Shown here: positions 1 through 5,148 of the stretch, one piece after another
Layout of the letters: every line of letters begins with the position of its first letter
Numbering within the stretch: the stretch's first letter is position 1
Source: Flavobacteriales bacterium
GTDB taxonomy: Bacteria > Bacteroidota > Bacteroidia > Flavobacteriales > Flavobacteriaceae
Assembly (NCBI GenBank): GCA_027003085.1
Contig: JALWYR010000115.1
Location: 1-5,962 of the forward strand
Direction of reading: 5' to 3'
Length of the DNA stretch: 5,962 nucleotides
Position numbers and translations under genes: made by a program
Notes under the pieces: model-generated
Database searches by the model: none
Told to the model about the DNA's origin: nothing
Seen by the model: the letters and a program-made list of their open reading frames with translations, nothing else

Positions 1-26
1 AAAGGAAGGCAAACCGAAGCGCCCGG

Positions 27-46
27 ATTCCCGCTTTCGCGGGAAT
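27..46. repeat. dRS3-like 20-bp palindrome
   Basis: The sequence ATTCCCGCTTTCGCGGGAAT forms an 8-bp perfect stem (27-34 with 39-46) around a TTTC loop. It fits the ATTCCC-N8-GGGAAT pattern of the Neisseria dRS3 element, and similar REP-like palindromes are scattered in other bacteria. It lies at the left edge of the repeat-rich non-coding region. No T-run follows (GACAAAAAG comes next), so a terminator role is not supported. The palindrome is seen directly. Membership of a dispersed family is inference, because only one copy is in this window. Confidence 0.6.
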
Positions 47-58
47 GACAAAAAGAAT

Positions 59-636
59 ACCCGAGGAGACCGCCGCCGAGCGAGGCGGCAGGGCTCCAAG
101 GGTTGCGAGGAGACACCGCAGGTGGCTCCGAAGCAAGCGCAGGAAAACAAGGCGTGGCTTGTGGTGTTGGCCTTTGAAAGCCGCAGGTTTCCGAGCAACG
201 TCCGGGGAGACCGGCTTCTTTAATTATGAATTATGAATTTTGAATTATGAGTTGATTTTCAGGTATTTGGAAACGAATTCGGATTAATAAAGGCCGGGCT
301 CCCCGGCGAGCGAAGGGAGACGCCGAAGGTGGCTCCCGGAGCTGCGGAGCAAGACCGCCAGGGCTTGCGAAGCCCGCGGCAGACCGAAGGGCTGACGCGG
401 TGGCGAGGGAAAACAAGCGCGGCCCAGGTGTTGGCCTCCGGAAGCGCGGGTTTCCCGAGCTGCGAAGCGAGACCGCCAGGGCTCGCGGAGCCGTGGAGGC
501 AGACCGCAGGGCTGCCGGAACCGCGAAGGGAGACAAGGCGCGGCATTTGCTTTGGCTTGTGGAAGCCGATGGCTCTCGGAGCCGCGGAGCGAAACGCCGT
601 CAGGCGGTTCGCGAAGCCGCGAAACAAGACAAGGGG
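59..636. repeat. Degenerate G+C-rich direct-repeat region, period about 120 bp
   Basis: Related blocks recur along this stretch. The clearest pair is 352-394 and 470-514: about 38 of 43 aligned bases match with one 2-base gap, at an offset of 118 bp. A second block starts with GGAAAACAAG or GGAGACAAGG at 142, 408 and 529, and the last two are offset by 121 bp. Short stem motifs of the form GGCTY-N3/4-RAGCC recur at 361-375, 480-492, 554-567 and 571-583. The stretch is roughly two-thirds G+C by eye, apart from an AT-rich interruption near 217-290. Open frames exist on both strands, but they encode low-complexity Arg/Gly/Ala/Pro-rich products without recognisable domains. I read it as non-coding repeat DNA of unknown role that may continue beyond the left edge. 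Confidence 0.6.
222..249. repeat. AT-rich heptamer tandem repeat (AATTATG x4)
   Basis: Four adjacent heptamers are visible: AATTATG at 222-228, AATTATG at 229-235, AATTTTG at 236-242 (one substitution) and AATTATG at 243-249. The array sits inside otherwise G+C-rich repeat DNA and interrupts its roughly 120-bp periodicity. Short heptamer arrays of this kind are a known form of simple repeat in bacterial intergenic DNA. No function can be assigned from the sequence. Confidence 0.7.
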
Positions 637-667
637 CGCCGGCCCGCGCCGGAGGCGCGGGCCGGCG
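637..667. repeat. Perfect 14-bp-stem G+C-rich hairpin
   Basis: Positions 637-650 are the exact reverse complement of 654-667, leaving a GGA loop at 651-653. The stem is entirely G and C, so any transcript would fold very stably here. What follows is CAAAACAAGG rather than a U-run, so it lacks the tail of an intrinsic terminator on the + strand. On the - strand it is followed by CCCCTTGTCTTG, which is not a good T-run either. It may be a repeat-family boundary, an RNA-stabilising structure, or a replication or transcription pause site. These roles are inference. Confidence 0.65.
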
Positions 668-752
668 GCGCAAAACAAGGGAGGAATTTTCCGGTTGCGG
701 CTTTGAATAACGGCCTGTCCTGCATCAAAGCATTTGCCGTAAACTTTTGCGC

Positions 753-786
753 CGCCGGCAGCGGAATGTTCATTCCGCCGCCGGCG
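753..786. repeat. Interrupted long hairpin
   Basis: The inner palindrome GCGGAATGTTCATTCCGC (761-778) pairs 761-768 with 771-778. An A-C mismatch (760/779) separates it from an outer 7-bp stem of 753-759 with 780-786. The arms therefore give about 15 pairs with one mismatch. No T-run follows (CCCCGACGG), so it is not a standard intrinsic terminator. With the hairpin at 637-667 it makes two strong structures within 150 bp upstream of aroK. Confidence 0.6.
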
Positions 787-914
787 CCCCGACGGCTTGT
801 GGAGCCCGCGGAATAAGCCCGCAGGGCTTTGGAGCGGACAATAATGATGCGCTACCGTAAACATTGTAGTGGAATACATCTTGAAGTCAGCTTAGGATTT
901 CCACACAAAATGCC

Positions 915-922
915 TATCTTTA
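915..922 (+). promoter_or_regulatory. Possible Bacteroidetes -7 box upstream of aroK
   Basis: TATCTTTA matches seven of eight positions of the Bacteroidetes -7 consensus TAnnTTTG. A clear -33 TTTG at the usual spacing of about 20 bp is missing; only CTTAGG lies there. The implied transcript start would leave a leader of roughly 10 bases before the aroK ATG at 938. The position is sensible after a long non-coding stretch, but the match is weak. Confidence 0.2.
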
Positions 923-937
923 CGCCAAAGCAAGCCG

Positions 938-1465
938 ATGATTATCACCCTTTCGGGCTATATGGGCGCCGGAAAAACGGCATTGGGACGGGAATTGGCA
1001 CGGCTGTCCGGTTGGGACTTTATCGACCTGGACGATTTTATTACCGCCGCCACCGGTTTGACGCCCGCCCAAATTATTCGTCGCCACGGCGAACGGACTT
1101 TGCGTATTGCCGAAAACAAAGCCCTGAATGAAATTCTAACCGAACGCGACCGGCTGATATTGGCCTTGGGCGGAGGAACGCTTACCGAACCCTTCAACCG
1201 TAATATGGTGGACACCTATTCGGTGCGCGTGTTTGTGGACACGCCCTGGGAACATATCCGGGCCCGCCTGGCGGCATCGGAAACCGACCGGCCGCTGTGG
1301 CAAACCGACGAACGCCATGCACGCGCCCACTACGAAGCACGCCTGCCCGATTACCGGCGCGCCCGGCTGGTTTTTCGCAACGATTTTCCCGATGCGTCAT
1401 CGGCCGCCCTTGCGCTTTGGGAATTGCTACAAAAAGAACTAAATTTGCGACCATCGGAAGATTGA
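938..1465 (+). CDS. aroK: Shikimate kinase
   Basis: This cytoplasmic enzyme phosphorylates shikimate with ATP to shikimate 3-phosphate, the fifth step of the chorismate pathway. The 175-residue length is typical. The Walker A P-loop is GYMGAGKT (residues 7-14). The DLDD segment (30-33) supplies the Mg/shikimate-binding Asp residues. GERTLR (51-56) carries the substrate-binding Arg56, GGG (78-80) is the Walker B-region glycine motif, RPL (118-120) is the lid arginine, and RLPDY (135-139) supplies the C-terminal substrate arginine. Where many family members, including E. coli AroK, have Phe-Arg in the GE..FR motif, this protein has Leu55-Arg56, a conservative change. ATG at 938 is chosen because an in-frame TAG at 893-895 leaves no earlier ATG and the P-loop lies at the usual distance from it. 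It is the first gene after the repeat region and lies 42 bp before dcp, with no good terminator between them. Confidence 0.94.
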   Translation: MIITLSGYMGAGKTALGRELARLSGWDFIDLDDFITAATGLTPAQIIRRHGERTLRIAENKALNEILTERDRLILALGGGTLTEPFNRNMVDTYSVRVFVDTPWEHIRARLAASETDRPLWQTDERHARAHYEARLPDYRRARLVFRNDFPDASSAALALWELLQKELNLRPSED

Positions 1466-1507
1466 TGTTTGCCCTTTTGCGGCTTTTTGTTATGAAATCA
1501 AAACGCA

Positions 1508-3550
1508 ATGAGTTTAACGAATCCTTTGCTTGACCTTGCGGTGGCACCGTATGGCGCTTTCCGGTTTTCGGACATCCGGCCCGGGCATTTCGACGAAGCA
1601 TTCCGCGGGTGGATGAAACGCACCAAGGAACGAATCGAAAAAATCGAAGGGCAAAAGGCGGCGCCCACATGGAACAATACCATGGAATCCTTGGCCTACG
1701 CTTCGCTGGAATTGGACCGCTTGCGTTCGTTGCTTGGCAACCTGAACTCCGCCGCCACCACGCCCGAAATTCAGGCCTTGTCCGAAAAATGGATGCCCGA
1801 AATCAGTGTTTTTTTCAACGCCATATATCAGCGTCCGGCCTTATTTGCCCGTATCCGCAAGCTCTACGACCAACGCGAGCAATTGGGCTTGGACGAAGAG
1901 CAAATGATGCTGTTGGAAACCTATTACCGCGGCTTTGTGCATAGCGGCGCCCTGTTGGACGAGGCGGGTAAAGCGCGCTTGAAGGAAATCAAAGCGGAAT
2001 TGTCGCGTCTGGGTTTGCAATTTCAAAAAAATCTGCTGCACGACACCGGCGCATATACCTTACATTTAACTGACAAAGACGAAGTGGAAGGACTTCCGGC
2101 CGATGTGTTGGAACGTGCGGCTGCGCGCGCCAAGGACGCAGGCAAGGAAGGATGGATATTCGGATTGGATTTTCCGTCCTACGGGCCGTTTATGAAATTT
2201 GCCGCACGGCGCCATTTGCGCGAAAAGCTATACCGGGCCTATATGTCGAGGGCCTATCATGGCGACAATTACGACAATCGTGATATCGTGCGCCGCCAAG
2301 CGGCCCTGCGCAAGGAATATGCCGGATTGTTGGGTTATCCGTCCTATGCCCACTTGGTGCTGGTGGAACGTATGGCCGAACGTCCCGAAAAGGTCGTGGC
2401 ATTTCTGGACGAACTTTTTGCGCATGCCCGGCCGCATGCCTTGGACGAATTCAAACGCTTACAGGCCCTGGCTGCCGAAGACGGGCTGGAACAATTGCAA
2501 AACTGGGATACGGCCTATTATTCCGAACGGCTCAAACGCCGTGAGTTGGATTTGGACGAAGAAAAAATGCGCCCCTATTTTCCGTTGGAAGCCACCGTGG
2601 AAGGCATGTTTGCCGTGGCCGGAAAACTTTACGGCCTCCAATTCGAGCCGGCAACGGATGTGGATGTTTATCATCCCGACGTGAAGGCCTACCGTGTTTT
2701 GGAGTCCGATGGTCGCTTTACGGCCTTGCTCTATGTGGACTTTTATGCACGCGACAACAAACGCCAAGGCGCTTGGATGACGGTGTTCAAGCCGCAATAT
2801 CGCAAAGACGGGAAAAACGAACGGCCTCACGTGTTGATTGTAACCAATTTTGCCCGGCCTATGGAAAACAAACCCGTTTTGCTTAATTTTTACGAAGTAA
2901 ATACGCTGTTTCACGAGTTCGGGCATGCCTTGCATGGCATGTTGGCCGATACGCGTTATCCCGAACTTTCGGGCACCAATGTGTATTGGGATTTTGTGGA
3001 ATTGCCTTCGCAAATTATGGAAAACTGGACCTATGAACCCGAAGTATTGCGCATGTTTGCCCGGCATTATCAAACAGGTGAAATAATACCCGATGTCCTG
3101 GTGGAAAAACTGGGCCGGACACGCCGTTTTCTGGAAGGAATGGCCACCTTGCGTCAATTGGGATTCGGATATTTGGATATGGCTTGGCATTATAGCTTGG
3201 AAAAAGTGCCGGATGATTTGGAAGTATTTGAACGGAAAGTATTTGAACCCGTTCGACTTACACCGCCAGTTGAAGGTGCTGTCATGAGCACGCAATTCGG
3301 GCATTTGTTCGCCGGCGGCTATGCGGCGGGCTATTATTCCTACAAGTGGGCCGAGCTATTGGAAGCCGATGCTTTTTCGATATTCAAAAAAAATGCTATA
3401 TTTGACCAAGAAACCGCCCGCAAGTTCCGGCGTTTGTTGGAGCAGGGCGGAAGCAAACATCCGATGAAACTCTATCAGGAATTTGCCGGACGACCGCCAC
3501 GCATCGAGGCATTATTGCAACGCGCCGGCTTTACCGGATCAAAAAAGTGA
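1508..3550 (+). CDS. dcp: Peptidyl-dipeptidase Dcp, M3 family zinc metallopeptidase
   Basis: Dcp removes dipeptides from the C-terminal end of oligopeptides and serves in cytoplasmic peptide turnover. The protein has 680 residues, almost exactly the length I recall for E. coli Dcp. It begins with the Dcp-type N-terminus (NPLL...PYG...F..I.P.HF..AF). The zinc site is HEFGH at 469-473 (ligands His469 and His473, catalytic Glu470), and the third ligand Glu498 lies in DFVELPSQ. The substrate-side motif GHLFAGGYAAGYYSYKW (598-614) supplies the conserved tyrosines. SGTN (488-491) and the MENW and ARHYQTG stretches after it also match Dcp more closely than oligopeptidase A. No signal peptide or lipobox is visible, so a cytoplasmic location is inferred. 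ATG at 1508 gives the full N-terminal motif. Its stop codon overlaps the GTG start of the next gene. Confidence 0.95.
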   Translation: MSLTNPLLDLAVAPYGAFRFSDIRPGHFDEAFRGWMKRTKERIEKIEGQKAAPTWNNTMESLAYASLELDRLRSLLGNLNSAATTPEIQALSEKWMPEISVFFNAIYQRPALFARIRKLYDQREQLGLDEEQMMLLETYYRGFVHSGALLDEAGKARLKEIKAELSRLGLQFQKNLLHDTGAYTLHLTDKDEVEGLPADVLERAAARAKDAGKEGWIFGLDFPSYGPFMKFAARRHLREKLYRAYMSRAYHGDNYDNRDIVRRQAALRKEYAGLLGYPSYAHLVLVERMAERPEKVVAFLDELFAHARPHALDEFKRLQALAAEDGLEQLQNWDTAYYSERLKRRELDLDEEKMRPYFPLEATVEGMFAVAGKLYGLQFEPATDVDVYHPDVKAYRVLESDGRFTALLYVDFYARDNKRQGAWMTVFKPQYRKDGKNERPHVLIVTNFARPMENKPVLLNFYEVNTLFHEFGHALHGMLADTRYPELSGTNVYWDFVELPSQIMENWTYEPEVLRMFARHYQTGEIIPDVLVEKLGRTRRFLEGMATLRQLGFGYLDMAWHYSLEKVPDDLEVFERKVFEPVRLTPPVEGAVMSTQFGHLFAGGYAAGYYSYKWAELLEADAFSIFKKNAIFDQETARKFRRLLEQGGSKHPMKLYQEFAGRPPRIEALLQRAGFTGSKK

Positions 3551-4083
3551 AAACCAAACCGGGCATATCGAAATTCAGAACGGGCATTTATGTGCAAATG
3601 CTTGCCGTTGTATTGTTGCTTTTGGGTGGCACGGTTTACCTTATTGTAAGTATGCAAAAAAGCTTGGGCTATTGGGTGTATGGCATCGTATTGTTGCTGT
3701 GGCTATTGGGACTGACCATGATTTGGACGGGTATGCTACGGCATTTATACCGCCTCGAAGTATCGGAGCAGGGCATCAAAAGCCGTCATATTTTGGGTGG
3801 CAAGGAACAATTTTATCCTTTGGACCGGTTGCAAAACATCGACATCGACACCGAACAAATCAGCAATGCCAACGGCCCGCTTACCGAACCTTTTACGGAA
3901 CTGTATTTGGATTTCAGACAACACGGAACACTTTATTTGAGCCCGCGTATTTATGAAAATTTCTATGAATTGGCGCTTTTTACCGTGCGTTTATATAACG
4001 AACAGTCCGATAAGCGTTTGGAAGAAATGGCGCGTAAATTGTTATTGCAAAAATTACTGGAATATGAACAAAGAAAGCGATAA
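3547..4083 (+). CDS. Two-helix membrane protein with probable PH-like domain
   Basis: I do not recognise a named family with certainty. The 178-residue protein has a short basic N-terminus, two hydrophobic helices (about 14-35 and 42-64) joined by a tight turn, then a soluble part. Residues about 67-152 (YRLEVSEQGIKSRHILGGKE, then Leu-Asp-Arg-Leu-Gln-Asn-Ile) look like the beta-rich bacterial PH domains (bPH type) that often follow two membrane helices. The C-terminus (152-178) is a charged helix rich in Lys, Glu and Leu. The likely topology is a hairpin in the inner membrane with the domain in the cytoplasm. The start is GTG at 3547, sharing GTGA with the dcp stop, which suggests translational coupling; ATG at 3598 would cut into the first helix. 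The 3' end overlaps the DUF493 gene by 20 bp. The ORF is well supported, but the domain call is inference from sequence pattern. Confidence 0.82.
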   Translation: MKTKPGISKFRTGIYVQMLAVVLLLLGGTVYLIVSMQKSLGYWVYGIVLLLWLLGLTMIWTGMLRHLYRLEVSEQGIKSRHILGGKEQFYPLDRLQNIDIDTEQISNANGPLTEPFTELYLDFRQHGTLYLSPRIYENFYELALFTVRLYNEQSDKRLEEMARKLLLQKLLEYEQRKR

Positions 4084-4396
4084 ACAACAACATAAATCCA
4101 CCGGAGACATTCAGGCCCAAACCCGTGAGGAATTCTATAAACGTCTGCGTGAGGAATTGGAAAAGACCCATGATTGGCCGGTAAGGTATATGTTTAAGTT
4201 TATATTGCCTAACGAAGAAGAAAATATTCGAAAGGCACGTGAACGTTTTGCCGACATCGAACATGATTACAAACAAAATTATTCCCGGAACGGAAAATAT
4301 GTTTCGCTCAGCTTTATTGCCCGGATGAATGACCCCGATGAAATAATTTCGCGCTACCGAAAAATGGAAGATATCCCCGGATTGATTGCGATTTGA
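4064..4396 (+). CDS. DUF493 (YbeD-like) family protein
   Basis: This is a small cytoplasmic protein of 110 residues. The first 20 or so residues are polar and rich in Gln, Lys and Ser and are probably disordered. The DUF493 domain then covers about 23-110. Family landmarks are FYKRLREELE (24-33), WP (38-39), the strand MFKFILPN (43-50), SRNGKYVSLSF (74-84) and the closing DEIISRYRKMEDIPGLIAI segment. DUF493 proteins such as E. coli YbeD have a ferredoxin-like, ACT-resembling fold and no established biochemical role. ATG at 4064 lies inside the end of the preceding gene (20-bp overlap). The next Met, at residue 43, is within the domain, so 4064 is the only sensible start. The overlap points to coupled expression with the membrane protein upstream. 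Confidence 0.88.
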   Translation: MNKESDKQQHKSTGDIQAQTREEFYKRLREELEKTHDWPVRYMFKFILPNEEENIRKARERFADIEHDYKQNYSRNGKYVSLSFIARMNDPDEIISRYRKMEDIPGLIAI

Positions 4397-4428
4397 TTAT
4401 TGGAAATAGATTTAAAAAATATAGAGTT

Positions 4429-5148
4429 ATGAACGATAATATGCAGGAACTTGAACTAAAACGTAAAATCGATATGAACGGTTCCACGGAAAAACAAGAA
4501 ATTTATCCCATTCACACCAAAGGTTTTCCCGAGTATTTGGATATACATTACAACACCAATTTGGAACCTTTAAAAATTCCCGAATACGGACGGATGATAC
4601 AACAAATGGTGGATTACCTGAAAACCGTGGACGACAGGGAAAAGCGCAACCATTTGGCCCGTGAAATTATACGGTTGATGGGTTTAAAAAACAAACATTT
4701 GCGCGACGTTCCCGATATGGAACACAAGTTGTGGGACCATTTGTTTGTGATGGCCGATTTCGATTTGGACGTGGATGCACCCTATCCCAAACCCGTGCCC
4801 GAAGCGTTGCATGCCAAACCGCCGCGCTTGCCCTATCCCCAAAAGGGTTATAAATACCGTTACTACGGTCAAATCATTTATGAGCTTATCCGTGCGGCAG
4901 TGGAAATGGACGACCCCGAAAAACGCGAAGCGCTTATTATGATCATTGCCAATCACATGAAGAAAAATTATATTAAGTGGAACCGCGAAAGCGTGGACGA
5001 TGCCATTATTTTCAGGCACTTATATGAACTTTCGGGCGGGAAAATCGACCTTAAACCGGGCACCGACGAATTGCTCAAAAAAGAGCAATTGATCTATCAA
5101 AAACGCAAAAAATCGCATCATAAAAACCGGCGAAACAACCGACGCTAA
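4429..5148 (+). CDS. DUF4290 domain-containing protein
   Basis: This 239-residue soluble protein belongs to DUF4290, a family of unknown function that I know only from Bacteroidetes. The domain begins near residue 41 (YNTN) and runs through LKIPEYGRMIQQMVDYL, HLRDVPDMEHKLWDHLFVMADF, the proline-rich DAPYPKPVPE, PQKGYKYRYYGQ, ANHMKKNYIKWNRE and HLYELSGGKIDL. Many family members, as I recall them, start just before YNTN, so the first 40 residues are an extra N-terminal segment. The last dozen residues are strongly basic (Lys/Arg/His/Asn), which could bind nucleic acid or be a simple tail. ATG at 4429 is preferred. TTG at 4393 (overlapping the DUF493 stop) and ATG at 4441 or 4474 are alternatives, and no Shine-Dalgarno sequence decides. 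Its TAA shares one base with the murA ATG, and the family is, as I recall, often found next to murA. Confidence 0.88.
   Translation: MNDNMQELELKRKIDMNGSTEKQEIYPIHTKGFPEYLDIHYNTNLEPLKIPEYGRMIQQMVDYLKTVDDREKRNHLAREIIRLMGLKNKHLRDVPDMEHKLWDHLFVMADFDLDVDAPYPKPVPEALHAKPPRLPYPQKGYKYRYYGQIIYELIRAAVEMDDPEKREALIMIIANHMKKNYIKWNRESVDDAIIFRHLYELSGGKIDLKPGTDELLKKEQLIYQKRKKSHHKNRRNNRR

Larger units (their letters stand above)
668..937. other. Intergenic stretch upstream of aroK, no gene seen
   Basis: After the large hairpin the repeat density falls. The stretch contains the second hairpin (753-786) and one more GGCTTGTGGAGCC-type motif at 794-806. From about 838 it becomes ordinary-composition DNA leading into aroK. 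No reading frame here resembles a known protein, and I see no tRNA, rRNA or riboswitch-like fold. The last 100 bases are the natural place for the aroK promoter. Confidence 0.6.

Noticed and set aside
45..236. Short plus-strand reading frame of 63 residues
   Set aside because: It begins inside the flank of the palindrome, is Arg-rich, and runs through the repeat block and heptamer array. There is no sign of selection for protein.
1..700. CRISPR array
   Set aside because: Repeats are degenerate and long-period, without identical 25-40 bp direct repeats separated by unique spacers, and no cas gene is present.
329..816. Plus-strand reading frames of 125 and 138 residues in the repeat region
   Set aside because: They overlap each other in different frames, are Arg/Gly/Ala-rich and low in complexity, and match nothing I recognise.
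259..879. 206-residue minus-strand reading frame across the repeat region
   Set aside because: The translation is repetitive (recurring SLR-x-x-GSPA-type stretches), rich in Arg, Pro, Ala and Ser, and shows no domain. It follows the DNA repeats, and other frames on both strands are equally open because of the G+C-rich composition.
1..937. Insertion sequence or transposon
   Set aside because: No transposase or integrase fragment, paired terminal inverted repeats or target-site duplication could be found in the window.
1466..1507. Possible terminator between aroK and dcp (GCC...GGC followed by TTTTTGTT)
   Set aside because: The only stem is about 3 bp with a long loop. The T-run alone is not enough, and the gap is short enough for readthrough.
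2459..3304. 281-residue minus-strand reading frame opposite dcp
   Set aside because: It is an antisense shadow of a clear M3 peptidase gene whose motifs are continuous on the plus strand.
4407..4414. TAGATTTA as an internal promoter -7 box before the DUF4290 gene
   Set aside because: It matches most of TAnnTTTG, but the nearest TTTG is only 11 bases upstream instead of about 20. AT-rich gaps give such matches by chance.
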